A stretch of 64,000 nt of DNA, taken from Beroe forskalii (lineage: Eukaryota > Ctenophora > Nuda > Beroida > Beroidae). Within the stretch, counting starts at the first letter, position 1, and each line of letters starts with the position of its first letter. The notes beneath the pieces were generated by a model. The model was not told the origin of the DNA. It ran no database searches and saw only the letters and a program-made list of their open reading frames with translations. Shown piece after piece: positions 17,250-29,647 of this stretch. The DNA is taken from NCBI GenBank assembly GCA_011033025.1, contig WFMF01000293.1:124001-188000 (forward strand), in the 5' to 3' direction. The position numbers and the translations under genes were made by a program.

Positions 17250-19225
17250 TTGGCATGGTGACATCACACAAGCTATTGTCACACTGAATGTGTCAGTGTT
17301 ACATGGTAGTGCCAAAATGTAACATGGTTTTACTAACTATTATCCCTATCACAATTATAGTGTCAAATGTTATTTAATGCCGCAATGTCACAATGTTTTC
17401 GAAACTGTCGATTTTTAGCAAAAATATCCATGACAAAAAGTGGGCGTGGCCCCTACTGGCCAAAATATTGAGTTTAGAGCTTAGATAATGGTTTAAATCG
17501 ATTTCTCGGGTCAAAATACATGGGAAGAGAGTATAATCATGCCTTATTCGCCGTTTTGTGAATTTTTAGTGATTTTCGACAAAAATTCCCACGGTCAAAA
17601 AAGGGCGTGGCCATATCTCGAAAAGTGCCGACCGGATTTTCGGGGATTCCGGTTTGGTGACTCCTGGGACCATAATGAATCGAAAAAACACTCTAAGTCA
17701 TTGCCCCAAGTTAGTTCCCTGACTGATCCCATTTTCGACCGGACTATGTTATTGCCAAAAGGTCAAATGTTATTGCAAAAATTTCACATGGTATTGCCGC
17801 AATGTCACATGGTATTGCCGAAATGTCACATGGTATTGCCGAAATGTCACATGGTATTGTCAATGTCACATGGTTTTGTCAATGTCACATGCTATTGCCG
17901 CAATGTCACATGGTATTGCCGCAATGTCACATGGTATTGCCGAAATGTCACATGGTATTGCCGAAATGTCACATGGTATTGCCGAATATGTCACATGGCT
18001 TTGTCAATGTCACATGGTATTGCCGAAATGTCACATGGTATTGCCGAAATGTCACATGGTATTGCCGAAATGTCACATGGTATTGCCGAAATGTCACATG
18101 GTATTGCCGAAATGTCACATGGTATTGCCGAAATGTCACATAGTATTGCCGCAATGTCACATGGTTTTGTCAATGTCACATGGTATTGCCGCAATGTCAC
18201 ATGGTATTGCCGAAATGTCACATGGTATTGTCAATGTCACATGGTTTTGTCAATGTCACATGGTTTTGTCAATGTCACATGATATTGCCGCAATGTCACA
18301 TGGTATTGCCGAAATGTCACATGGTATTGCCGAAATGTCACATGGTATTGCCGAAATGTCACATGGCTTTGTCAATGTCACATGGTATTGCCGAAATGTC
18401 ACATGGTATTGCCGAAATGTCACATATGGTATTTCCGAAATGTCACATGGTTTTGCCGAAATGTCACATAGTATTGCCGCAATGTCACATGGTATTGCCA
18501 AATGTCACATGGTAATGCTGCAATGTCAGATGTTAATGCTACAATGTCACATGGTATGTCACATGCCGAAATGTCACACGGTATTGCCGAAATGTCACAT
18601 GGTATTGCCGAAATGTCACATAGTATTGCCGCAATGTCACATGGTTTTGCCAATGTCACATGGTATTGTCAATGTCACATGGTATTGCCGAAGTGTCACA
18701 TGGTATTGCCGAAATGTCACATGGTATTGCTGAAATGTCACATGGTATTGCCGAAATGTCACATGGTATTGCCGAAATGTCACATGGTATTGCCGAAATG
18801 TCACATGGTATTGCCGAAATGTCACATGGTATTGCCGAAATGTCACATAGTATTGCCGCAATGTCACATGGTTTTGTCAATGTCACATGGTTTTGTCAAT
18901 GTCACATGGTATGTCACATGCCGAAATGTCACATGGTATTGCCGAAATGTCACATGGTTTTGCCAATGTCACATGGTTTTGTCAATGTCACATGGTTTTG
19001 CCGCAATGTCACATGGAATTGCCAATGTCATATTATGGTTTTGTCAATGTCACATAGTTATGCCGCAATGTCACATGGTTATGCTACAATGTCACGTCAT
19101 GTTATTGCCACGATTTCACATGGTACGTCCTGCCAAATGTCACATGATATTGCAACAGATTGATACCGCAACAATGTTATATGGTATTGCCGAAATGTCA
19201 CATGGTATTCAACAGATTGATATTG
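17250..19225 (+). repeat. 21-bp minisatellite (ATGGTATTGCCGAAATGTCAC)
   Basis: The core array runs about 17780-19120, with diverged units from about 17270 and a degraded tail to about 19225. The main unit is 21 bp; a 19-bp variant (atggttttgtcaatgtcac) is interspersed, and the two alternate in blocks suggesting higher-order duplication. Because 21 is divisible by three, long frames open in all three plus frames and on minus; none has a plausible start context or a conserved product, so they are not annotated as genes. Confidence 0.9.
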
Positions 19226-21095
19226 CAACAATGTCACAAATCGTTGCATTGGAAAAAATGGAAAAATTTCACACGATAACGAATGACGTATATGGCTCTT
19301 CGATAAATTCTATCGTGATTTTTCTTTTAATTTTATAACTTTCACCACGTTTATCAATGAAGTGAAACTGGTAACATGGTTTCAGCGATGTGTTAAAGAG
19401 CAGCACCTAATAGAGATACTGTCACGTGATCACCAGGTAATCCAATGAGGGCACAGCTCACTAGAAGTGCTCTCCTAAAGATGCTGCGTGACGCGTGAGC
19501 GTGGTGAGACTTCAAACCGACTGGCCAATGACCATGACTGGAACAGGGAATGCTGCGGTATAACGCATGTGTACAGACTACAGGCCGTTAGATTGATAGG
19601 GGGGGGGGTTGATAAAGACGCACGAATTTGTTGTTTGCGGGTCAACTTTGTTCAAAAGTAGCAAAAATTGCGCATCTTTATCAAGTCCTCCGTCAGTCGA
19701 GTGATCAGTAGAGCAAAATATATGTAAGCGGGTATATAAAGTGTTTATAGCAGCTTAAATTGTGGCATGGATGATGGACTTGAAATTTGTCGATCATTGA
19801 AGCGTTCGATAGGCTTAGCGTCACATGTTGGTGTCTTAGCTTAGGAATCAGCCGATTTCTATCATAAAACCTAATCAAGACTACCAGCATTGGCCTGATC
19901 ATTCGTTAAATTTGTAGCTTCTAATCGTCTAATTATGCTTTTGATGAAAACAGCTTTTTTGACTCATGTCACCCATGATGACAATCTCGTTTCAGGTAAG
20001 TGGCTATGTGGATTATCAATGGTGTTGGAAGCGTAAATAAACATCTACAAGGCGATGTAGTGACCGTTTACCGCTTCGAGGAGAAGCCGAGACGGTGTAA
20101 TTGGATGATGGACGAGGTTTGCAGAGTTCATAATCAAAGGTGCACGGTCGTCGGTCACAGCTCAGATCATGGAACAGGATTTAACAGGATTTAACCAGAA
20201 CCAACCTCACTGCTTCACTACGACCAGACAACCACTCATGTCTGATGAAAAACGTCCGGGTTCAACGGCTTTGCAGATATTCCCTTGAAGTGTCCTGAGA
20301 TGAAATTTCATGAGTTGAAATATCGTACACCCCGTTATACAGTCAGGACTTAATAACAGTGCAAAACAGCTGCAACTTGCGAGAGAAAATCTGCAAAGCC
20401 GTTGAACACGGACGTTTGTCATCAAACAGGAGTGGTTTGGTGTACGTCATTTTATCTCAGGAGTCAGGACACGTCCTCTTCCTGTCTTGACCCTAACCGT
20501 AACCGTAACACTAACTCCTACCCATACCCAAACACTAAAGGTAACCGAGACCCTTTCCGTAGAGTTGACATATTGCAGAATAAAGTTTCGTGGGATGGAG
20601 TGTCGTGAGATAGAAATTAGAAGTATTTTTGAATTTTGGCATCATTATGAACCATTGAAAGTGTTGAATGGTAATGTTTTATGTAATGAGTGATCGAAGG
20701 CGATCATTAATCTCAAGACGTCCCTGTCGTTGGCCCGTTATGATGGGCTGAAATTAGCCGGTCTTTACTTAATTGCCGGCTGAACAATCGAAACACAATT
20801 GAGTCGAGGTATGGTGGCCTTGCGTTTAAGTCATCTACATAATATCATGTAGTTAATGATTCCAGCTTCAGGTCATGTGGCGTGTCAGTGGAATGCTAAT
20901 GTCACTGAGCTTGCTGCCCCCTGCTTTATCTCAAATAATTACAGTGTCTCACCATGTAATGGACAAAGCTCGCGCCCACACAATCCCTGGTGATGGGAAT
21001 TATAACAGCGTTTAGAAACAGCACGTTTTGCCACAGATATGTGGGACCTTAGCCTTTTCAGTGCTAAAGTCTCATAACTGATTAGTTATTAGAGG
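19226..21095. other. Intergenic stretch
   Basis: No gene is recognised. An isolated CACGTG lies at 19423-19428. A G-run lies near 19600. Degenerate 'ccctaaccgtaaccgtaac' low-complexity sequence near 20490-20555 resembles telomere-like simple repeat only superficially. Short frames at 20000-20600 look non-coding. Confidence 0.4.
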
Positions 21096-21730
21096 GGCAC
21101 TGCAAGTGTGCGCTATTTCATGTACCCAATGAGAGCGAGGCTACAGGCAGATTCAGCCAATGGAGAGGAGGTAAAAATGGCACCATTAGTTGGTCAGTGT
21201 CACGTGTCTGGCGAGTGTGCAGGTGCTCATTCATCTTGAAACGTTTACCAGCTCTACCAGGTGGTGCTTCTGCCTGATTAGCGGCTGCATAATCCCTCAT
21301 TACACCCCAATTTAATAAAGGTGCACTTTGGTCGCGCTGCCCTCCCATTGGTCCTCCCCCAGACAATGGCCACCCTCTCACCAGGCAGGCTCTACAACCC
21401 TGAGGCTCCCCGCTATAAGTGTCTATTTAATAATAACTCTCAACTTTGCACTTTGCAGAGTAATTACTACTACGCTGCATTCAAGTAGCCGTCACGGGAA
21501 CACAGGGAACCTTTGTCACTCGTCACCAAGGTGATTGAAGTGTTGAATCACGTGGTGTGAGAAGAGTCACGTGACCAGGAATCAAGCGCTCACGTGACGC
21601 CCCCGAACGGTGTGAGTTCTCCAGACACCTCGCTATTGGTCAGAACGGGGCGAGTTCTAATGAGTGGTAATGGAGATTGGTTTTAGTCACGTGATCACCA
21701 TGCCTACGCTGCACGTGGGCGGAGCGAAGG
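21096..21730. promoter_or_regulatory. E-box/CCAAT-rich promoter-like block
   Basis: CACGTG occurs at 21201, 21549, 21568, 21591, 21688 and 21712, five of these within 170 bp and mostly in the extended form GTCACGTGAC. CCAAT or ATTGG boxes occur near 21127, 21157, 21348 and 21632. The block is more GC-rich than its surroundings. Such clusters are typical of promoters bound by bHLH-zip factors (USF, MITF/TFE or Myc families). No first exon could be fixed; the plus-strand gene at 25.8 kb is the nearest candidate target. Confidence 0.45.
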
Positions 21731-22380
21731 AGGGAATCTCGCATGGTGACTCACAAAGGAATGCTGGCAAGAGAGCGGCTGCAGGGGTGCGTGTGTTAAC
21801 TAGTCCTCAACATCTGTTTCGCTGCTCCTCCTTTGATACCATCTCTCCGGTGTAGTTCTGAAACCTGTCATCACTACTTTAATGTGACTTCACCGAGCAG
21901 CTGCAATGGGTTGTTAAAGATAACTACTCCTATTGATGCAATGATTGAAGAAGATTTATGAGCTTGCTATGAGGGTTGACGGGAGGCAAAACTAAAAAAG
22001 AGACTTGTCGCAAAATCTTTGACAGGAACTTCGTGGGTTCTAAGATAGTTCCTTGCATCATGATTGAAACGAAAAGAAGCTCCCCCTTCCCTCTATAAAA
22101 TGGAGCTACCCTGACAGAAATCCTGCAAGAGATCCCGAATGATGTCAAAGATCTTGGAGCCCTCTCATCGTGGATAATCAAACCTAATCGGGGTCAGGAA
22201 AAACTGAAGGATACCAGGACATTACAATGCACAGCAACCTAGGACATCAGGCTTATCAACAAACTGGAAGCCATTGAATGAGAAACTCTCGGACAATCAA
22301 TACGCCTTGTCGGAGCTCATGGCCATTTGCTAACTCCTCGATAAGCGGACTGAGATGATTACAACTCTACACTACGAATC
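21731..22380. other. Intergenic stretch
   Basis: No gene or repeat is recognised; short frames only. Confidence 0.4.
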
Positions 22381-22383
22381 TTC

Positions 22384-22500
22384 CGGAGCCATGTGGCACT
22401 ATAAAGTGCCATTTGGCACTATAAAGTGCCATTTGGCACTATAAAGTGCCATGTGGCACTGAATAATGCCATTTGGCACTACATAATGCCATGTGGTATT
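22384..22500. repeat. Tandem hairpin repeat (~19-bp units)
   Basis: Five to six units of ggcactataaagtgccattt and variants follow one another. Each unit is itself a palindrome (ggcact..agtgcc around tataa), so the array forms a series of hairpins. Later units degrade to ggcactacataatgccatg. Confidence 0.75.
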
Positions 22501-24525
22501 AGTGTGCACTAAAACTAGTGTGCGTGTTACGAGAAGGACCCTTTGGTGAGGGAAATACGACAATAGAAGGGCCACGGAGAATCTAACATCTGATGAAGAT
22601 AATGGTGCAGCGATAAACAATAGATTATGAAGTACCTATTCAATTTTCACTTTAAAATTGACAAGATTTTTTTCATTGAATTGGTGATATGATTTTGTAA
22701 TTTTCTGTTTTTGGATCGAAATTAATATAAAATTTTGATGAGTGGAATTATTTTTAATAGTTGATGTATGTTTGATAATTTCAAAATCTGTTTTTATAGT
22801 TTGATAAATCCATTATCCAATGAAAGGGCATATGATCATTGAATATTTTCCTTGAACTCCATTAATTTATTTTCATGAGTTTTGATTCGAGATTAAAGAG
22901 GCATAGATTATTGAATGACATTTTTAAAGACATAAAATATTAAAAAACATTTTGTCATGTATTTTGAATTGATATTTTCAATTTCAGTGAGATTTTCGGA
23001 TTTTTTAACTTGAAAAGTAAAAGATCGGAAGGAAAATTTAATCACTTTCAAGTTGTACTTTTCATCTTGCATGGGGAACAATTAAGGGACTGGAGGGGGT
23101 AAAATTAGAATTCCAATTTACTTACTAATAAGTTTTGACTGTCTCTAATTTGCGAATTTAAACTCAAATTAAAATATGAGTGAGAGAGGATGTGATGTTT
23201 GAGAAGATCAGGGTTTTAAATTGAGGGAATTATAATACTTAAACGCATACACGTTGGAGTTATTTATCCGTGGCTCACTGTTGGTATGAAAGCTTATAAT
23301 GAAGTCATTACTTATAAAGATCTGGTTAATTGGTATGTCGTAAGTATTTATTAGAATAAAACCACGTTAACACTGCAATCGAAGTCTACGACCAGCCTCA
23401 CGTCTTCTAAGATTCTAGGCTCCTGAAAGCTTTAAAGTAAAGTAAAAGAACAAATGACAACGCTCTAAAACCCACGTGCTAAGTGTTACTAACGTAAAAT
23501 ACGCAATGAAGGTTGACTTGAACAGTAACATTTGTCGCCGAATAATGGGTTAAACAGCTCATGTAACGACGGCATTACTGCAACTTTTCGGATCACTAGT
23601 TCCAGAAAACCAAAGCTCTGAGTCAATTCATTAGTAAAATAGCCCTGAAATGGGCCGTTGTTAAGTGTGAATAGCTCATTACGGGAGTCTACAGAGAACT
23701 TTTTGGTCAAATCACGTCGAGGAGTAGGATTTAAATTCGAGCAATTTCATCACAATTGTCATAAGGAGACAATATTTCAGGGAAACGGTCGATTACAATT
23801 TGTCCGCACGAAGTATTATACTTGACTCCACAGTATGTATATCACTAGATATGGCACACGTCATTTGTTAATTTTAATTATACTTTGTTAATATAGCCTT
23901 GATTTGTAAATAATTAGTCGAGATAACAATACTTAACTACTCGATCTCATTAATAACTGGCTGTTGTTGTGTTGTTCAATAGTATGTGAATTTGACAGCT
24001 CTCTGCTCATTTTCCTAAATGATAATTTCCGGTTTGCTACGATTTCTTTTCAGTTTGTACCAGGCATGTACTGTTCGTTGATAAGTAGTAATTGATGTTG
24101 AAAGATGAAATTACTTAAAACCAAACTTGAAATTTATGGAACATATAGCTTGACCTGAGAAAAAAGAAAAAGTGCGGCAGTCCAACTCCAAGTACTGAGT
24201 GCATAGTGCATGCAACCAGAAAGTAAGGCAAGAATAAGCAATAGCGCACGGACATCAGTGGTTTCATAAAGACGTAGGATTGAAATACTGATTGAATATA
24301 AGTCATTAGGCACAATAAGAAGCATCGAAAGAAGTAGCGAATTCAGCGAGATAAAGAAAAAAAACATATTATTGGTTCTCTTAGATCAAATGCGCGCAGT
24401 GCTATTGCGCAGCTTTTTTAAATCAATTTAAATCAATAATTGCAAAGCAATGAGCTATAATAAATATTCTAGAATTAGTGAATTACAATAAGGGGTAACA
24501 ATGCAGTAGTTACGCCTACGGGGAC
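22501..24525. other. AT-rich intergenic stretch
   Basis: No gene is recognised. The sequence is strongly AT-rich between 22620 and 23200. Short frames on minus (23489-23710, 24115-24367) have no domain features. Confidence 0.4.
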
Positions 24526-24649
24526 AGTTCAAACTGCAGATTGCGCGTCTAATGTGTGCGCGGCTGAAATTTGCGCGGCGTACAGAATGTTATTTAGGTA
24601 ATGTCCATACGCCGCGCAAACTTACGCTTCACAAAGCGCAGTTGGAACT
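24526..24649. mobile_element. ~124-bp palindromic MITE
   Basis: The left end agttcaaactgcagattgcg and right end cgcagttggaact are inverted copies with gaps. A stronger inner pair is tttgcgcggcgta with tacgccgcgcaaa. There is no coding capacity and the target duplication is unclear. Confidence 0.5.
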
Positions 24650-25766
24650 TTCAATGCAATGCCTTCTGCAGAAGCCAGTAGGTTCTGCCGGTTTGGTATA
24701 GACTAAATCTGGTCTTAGCCGGGCCGCTGTGTAAATGTACGTGAATACGTGATTTTATTGTTCAGTGAGTGCAGATAAAAATGCTATACCGAGTAGGTAG
24801 GTATAATGGAGACCTAGAAGATGTGATTGTACTGATAAGCAGCGGGTCTTTGTTCACCTTGAGCAATGATCCTGGATCCTCGCGATAACAATAACGAATG
24901 AGCATGAGGGCGCGGGCTGGTATGTGTGGGTGTCTACTGCCACATTACCTCCGGACTATGACTAGTAGTAGTACTAACTATAAGCAGTGGTGGTGGATGA
25001 TGGTGCGCTTTATTCTGTAAAACATGTACTGCAGTTCTACTTTGCTTTCTAAAAGTTTACCCCAATCTCGTTGCAAATATCAATAAGATAACTGCATTTT
25101 CTAATGTTAATTTTAACTTCTGTACAATAATTTTCATTGGCTGTTAACTGTTGAAATACTTGTAAAACCATCTAAATAAAAATAAAAAGGTCACCTTGAT
25201 GCATAAAACCTTATTAGATGGAAATAGATATGAGAAGGTTAGAATTTAGATTGTTCCGAGTCGAACGCGCACACTGACAGACCCTATATAGTATATAGGC
25301 TATAACAAAGGTGTCGCGAGTTCGAGAGATGAGAATCATTCTGTGAAATTTCTGAGTCGCGCGGCACCATGCGCGTGCGTGCTGCCGTGCTATACTGTAT
25401 TACTGTCAAATCGGTATCACGTACGTGCAAATGGTGGTCGTGAGGAAATTTCAGAAGGAGTTCTCGAGAACTCACGACAGCTGCAAGTGACAGCTGCATA
25501 AGTGACATCTTTACTTCTGTACTGTACCGATTGAATATTGATTTCATGTCACACGAATTGGTCGAGTTTTATTATCTATTATTTAGAAGTAATGCTTACC
25601 TACTTGCTTGATATCAAACAACTACTTCTACTTCTAGAACTTTGCTACGATTCATCTAACCATTCGTTTCAATAATAAATTAAGAGGCTGCAGTCAGTGG
25701 CACAATTCACTGAATAGTACCGACATTAATCCCTCTCCTTCCACACAGCAATAAACCTCCAGCTAT
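24650..25766. other. Upstream flank of the cysteine-rich gene
   Basis: No exon could be fixed. A short palindromic TATA-rich patch (ctatatagtatatag) lies near 25285. A start codon followed by a donor-like GTATGT near 24897-24920 was seen but is too short to support. The polypyrimidine tract before 25816 suggests an upstream exon may lie in this interval or further away. Confidence 0.35.
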
Positions 25767-26336
25767 ATGCTACACCGCCTCCTACCCCTCCTCTCTCTCC
25801 ATTTTCTCATCACAGCGCCGGACGACACCCTCGAGCACTGCGAGAACTTCATCGAGCTGCGGCGCCAGGACATCAAGCGGCAGACGTTCTGCCCGCACAT
25901 GGCGAGCACGTGCTGCGCGTTCTGGACGGGGCCCTCGCACCCGCGCCACGGCGCCTTTATAGAAACAGAGGCGCGGGAGGAGGGGGAGAAGGGCGAGGTG
26001 GTGCCGTACTGCTGCTCGGACTCGGAGCGGTGCTGCCAGGGCACGTGCTGCCCGCGCGAGGACCACTGCTGCGGGCAGTACGAGGGGGAGGAGGGCAGGC
26101 ATCCGGTGTGCTGCTCCAACAGGGTGGGTTGCTGCCAGAACTCGCATGGCGAGCCCGTCTGCTGCCCCCAGACCATGCTCCTCGTGTGGATCGTCATAGC
26201 CGTCATCTTGTGTCTCTACCTTCTGAAGAGGGTGTGGACTGCCATCAGGGACTACCAGAACATCATACCCTTCGAGGAGTGCAACCTCCAGATCTTAGAT
26301 GAGCGGGAGATACAGAGTCTGAGGTATTTCTTATAG
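25767..26336 (+). CDS. Cysteine-rich single-pass membrane protein (last exon or whole gene)
   Basis: The frame encodes up to 189 aa ending in TAG. The extracellular part is rich in CC pairs (YCCSDSERCCQGTCCPRED, HCCGQ, VCCSN, GCCQN, VCCPQ), spaced rather like a granulin, though I cannot assign it to that family. Next is one strong membrane helix (MLLVWIVIAVILCLYLL) and a cytoplasmic tail of about 38 residues with acidic and aromatic positions. Two starts are possible: ATG 25767 gives a signal-peptide-like MLHRLLPLLSLHFLITA, but those bases form a polypyrimidine tract ending tctcatcacag, a good acceptor that would start the exon at 25816 in phase 1. I favour the acceptor. The block is much more GC-rich than its neighbours. 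A polyadenylation signal AATAAA lies at 27035-27040. Confidence 0.7.
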   Translation: MLHRLLPLLSLHFLITAPDDTLEHCENFIELRRQDIKRQTFCPHMASTCCAFWTGPSHPRHGAFIETEAREEGEKGEVVPYCCSDSERCCQGTCCPREDHCCGQYEGEEGRHPVCCSNRVGCCQNSHGEPVCCPQTMLLVWIVIAVILCLYLLKRVWTAIRDYQNIIPFEECNLQILDEREIQSLRYFL

Positions 26337-27040
26337 ATCAATCAACCACCCTTCTGGGATATCATCCACCCTTCTGGGATATCATCCACATTCCACCTTT
26401 CTGGGACATCATCCGCCGGCCGCCCTTCCCTTCAGAAAAAGCTAACCTGGAGAAATGAACTTGCCACCGCACAGAATTTAAATAACAGAGGACTAAAACG
26501 TTGAGTCGAGAAAGCACAACTGGTAGACAATTAAAAGCCACTGGCTGAAGCCCAGCTATAGCTCAATAGCAGCATTAAAAATGGAAAACATCCTTTGCAA
26601 AAACATTTATTGACGTTGCTTCCAATTCCATGGAAGCTGTGGGTTCACTTCGGCGCTTAGGCTGCTCCAAGATTTTCAAATTTCATACCAACTTCCTTCG
26701 CATCAGCACACCTTGACATATTGTTCACCACGTCAAATGCTGATGTGCGTTTTCATCGGCAAGCCTTTCGAAGCAGTTATTTACAGAATGCATATAAAAC
26801 CAGTTATTAGCTGAACTAATGACATCACGCCAAGATCGTTAGTCCCTGGTAGCCAAAATGGTGTTTTTACGTGTTTAGAATAAGCACCTAGACAAATGAA
26901 GTGTTTAGTTCGCCGTGGGATGATCATGAAGCAGACACGGAATAGACTCAGAACAGGGATGTGTGACTAGATTTCTGTTTAGATCGGTTATAGTCATTCA
27001 TTATTCTAGTAAGCACTTTTCCCATTGTCATTTGAATAAA
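26337..27040 (+). other. 3' untranslated region of the cysteine-rich gene
   Basis: It begins with a short tandem of cacccttctgggatatcatc (three partial copies, 26347-26412). It has no competing gene and ends at AATAAA 27035-27040. The extent is inferred from the polyadenylation signal only. Confidence 0.45.
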
Positions 27041-27300
27041 CAAAGCTTGAAAAGAAAAGAAGTGGTGTAAGGATTAGAAGACTGTAGCGTTCTGAGTTCT
27101 GGAATAATTAAATAACAGGATTGACGGAATGCAAGCAATGAGAAAAACAATTTGTTTCTATTCTATTTGTTTTTATTCCATATATTATGATACCAGCATA
27201 AAATTCATTATGCAATCCAAGAAAATTTTTATTTTCGAAAGATATTTTTCCCTAAGCGCACACAATGACATTAGCCCTTTATTCGATTGAGAGAACTATT
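27041..27300. other. AT-rich intergenic spacer
   Basis: Nothing recognised between the polyadenylation signal and the minisatellite. Confidence 0.4.
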
Positions 27301-27304
27301 GTAT

Positions 27305-27585
27305 TTGTAGCGTCACTTCTCACTAAGCGATACTCCCCACTAAGCAACACTCCTGATCACCAAGCGACACTACTCAATAAGCAACACTCCTCACTAAGCC
27401 ACACTCCTCACTAAGCGACACTCCTCACTAAGCAACACTCCTCAGTCCTCACCAAGCGACCTGCGACACTCCTCACCAAGTGATACTCCTCACCAAGCAA
27501 CACTCCTCAATAAGCGAAACTCCACACTAAGCAACACTTCTCACTAAGTGAAACTCTTCACTAAGCGACACTAACACCCCGAAAT
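27305..27585 (+). repeat. ~17-bp minisatellite (CACTAAGCAACACTCCT)
   Basis: About 15 imperfect units of cactaagcRacactcctc follow one another, with indels and 'caccaagcg' variants. It encodes nothing in a constant frame. Confidence 0.8.
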
Positions 27586-29520
27586 AGTTCTCAAACCATT
27601 ATTGCATGATGCAATCTACGCCCTAGCAGAAACATTCACTTATTCATTGTTCACATATAGAATAAATTAGGATTTCTGAGTATGATGATTAAATTTGAAT
27701 GTGATAAACAAATTGAAATTTAAGCAATTAATAATTCTAACAATTTTAACAACGATCAAAGAACAATGAATTATGAAGTCGCATGGTTTTCTTTACAAAA
27801 TTGACCATTGTTCTCCTTTTGCGCATGATGCCATGATGTACTAAGCGATTTCCGTTGCAACGTGGGACTCTAAAGGCACGAGCAGTACTCCAGTTCTCTG
27901 CAATGCCTTGCTATAATGCTAGCGTTGGTAAAGATATGCGTACTGGGTGGGGATTTAAAATTTGGTGTAGAAACTAGAAAGGAACTTACAATATAAGTGG
28001 GTGCTGGGCCTGGCCTGGATTTCTGATGCGTACTCTTTAATCGTGAATGGCCAAGAAGGAATTGTTACTAATTTAGGCCTGGCAGAGGGACTCAAATAAT
28101 CTTCAAAAGTTCAGGCTAGCTAAAAAATGTCGTGATGAACCAGCAGCGGCCAGCGCACCCGAAGATTTCCCAGCGGGTCTGCAGCGGACTGAGATAAGGT
28201 TCAAAGTCCACCTGAATTCTTTTTCGTGGACTTAAGTTTTTTGGAGGCGATCAGCAGGGTCTTCAATTAACGTGTCATTAACGACGTTTTAACCAAATAA
28301 TGCACGTCAGACAAGCTTGAGGCAGGAGGCTGTGGATGAGCTGGTGGCAGGGCACAGGATGATAAGCGCACGGATTCCGCGATATATTCCGCGATATCAT
28401 TACCTCGATGTCTTGACCTCGATGTCTTGACCTTTTGAGGCGCAGCGTGTTACGCCGCGCATGGATACTTTTAAGGCAGGTTGCATTGAAAGTCCTTTGC
28501 GCGCTGTCACGCACAGCTAAAAAGCACCAATTACACCGCGGCGCCGAGCCTTAAAAAAGGTCGAACCACCTGTGTTATACTCATGTGTGTTGGTATTTAT
28601 ATGGGAGACAGAAATACCACTTTGACTTACCTACTGAGTTAAGGTGCGTTCGTCGCTGGAGCTTGTCTTTCCTCCTATGTAATTGTACAGACAGAGTTTT
28701 GTCAGGTTATCATGAACTTCTACCCTGATCGTCCTGAAATTTTGAGAAATTTTATGAGAAGGTGATTCTATCATAAACACTCGTATTCAAAACGAAATTT
28801 TACATTCTAACGTTGCTGTTTATGGTACTTCTAGAATGCTAGAAGTACTTCTAGAATGCTTATACCATAACATTGCGCGCACGCCACTGATCCCCAGCAG
28901 TCCGGCTCACAGTTTATCTATTTACTGTTTGATTTTATAGCTATCACCAAATTTTCTATTCAAATTAGAATGAAAATTTCGAAAATATTAGCGAAACGGC
29001 TGAAAAAGCGAAGGTGGCCTGCACCAACGGTCAACCAAAGGACCAATAACTATGCATAGCATTAAGTACCTACAATATCTGATTTTAATAAGGTCATAAA
29101 GACATGAAACCTATTGTGTCAAATGTTGGTTTATACAAAGTGTGTTTCTCAACACAAATCCAGACTGCTAAAGCGTTTTGTCGAAACCTTTTACTCTTAT
29201 AGTAATATTCAAATGATTGCTAGATTGCAACGTTTAACCTTTGATTGCTTTAAAGTAGTAAGAGGGCGTTTGGTCATGATCAAGTCAGTGGGTCGTGATT
29301 TACAGTTATTGACGTCATTATCATATTTCATGCTTTTATAATGGTTGATAGGACACCCGTTTTCCGGTGCGCCAATAAGAGTTGGATATATGAAATTGGA
29401 ACCAATGCATACCACCTAGACAACTCCGCTCTTTTGATGCAATCACGAGTGGAATCGTGACGAAGCGACTGAGAAGCGTAGGCTCTGTGATTTTTAAAGA
29501 TAAAATTAAAAAAATGCGAT
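27586..29520. other. Intergenic stretch with small duplications
   Basis: No gene is recognised. Small features: a tandem pair of attccgcgata (28375-28400) and tcgatgtcttgacc (28408-28436), and an inverted patch around ggtacttctagaatgctaga (28826-28868). The remainder is featureless. Confidence 0.4.
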
Positions 29521-29569
29521 CACCCTATTCTAAGTTTGGTCCTACTTTTTAAAATTCGAAAGACTCAGT

Positions 29570-29647
29570 GGGCGGGGTCGGCTGATGTATGATCTATTAT
29601 AAAAGTGACGTTTGTAACATCCTCTCAGTGACTCGTAGATCAGGATG
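29570..29647 (+). promoter_or_regulatory. Sp1-like/TATA/initiator promoter
   Basis: A GC box GGGCGGGG (29570-29577) is followed by TATAAAAG (29598-29605), a TGACGT half-CRE (29606-29611) and an initiator CTCAGTG whose A is at 29627, 29 bp from the TATA start, the expected spacing. An ATG follows at 29645. This is the clearest core promoter in the window, but the transcript it would drive is not resolved. Confidence 0.5.

Noticed and set aside
17780-19120. Regularly spaced repeats that look like a CRISPR array
   Set aside because: Units are contiguous with no unique spacers, and the genome is eukaryotic; it is a minisatellite. The 30-bp array at 52040-52385 was rejected for the same reason.
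17539-19338. Long plus-strand frames of MSHGIAE / VTWYCRN / CHMVLPK type
   Set aside because: They are the three readings of a 21-bp tandem repeat; there is no start context, conserved domain or splice signal, and antisense frames are equally open.
20487-20560. Telomere-like CCCTAA/CCGTAA sequence
   Set aside because: Only a few irregular words, without a constant unit; not an interstitial telomere array.
25782-26302. Alternative long frames over the cysteine-rich gene on both strands
   Set aside because: The region is GC-rich and stop-poor; the chosen frame alone has CC pairing, a membrane helix and a charged tail.
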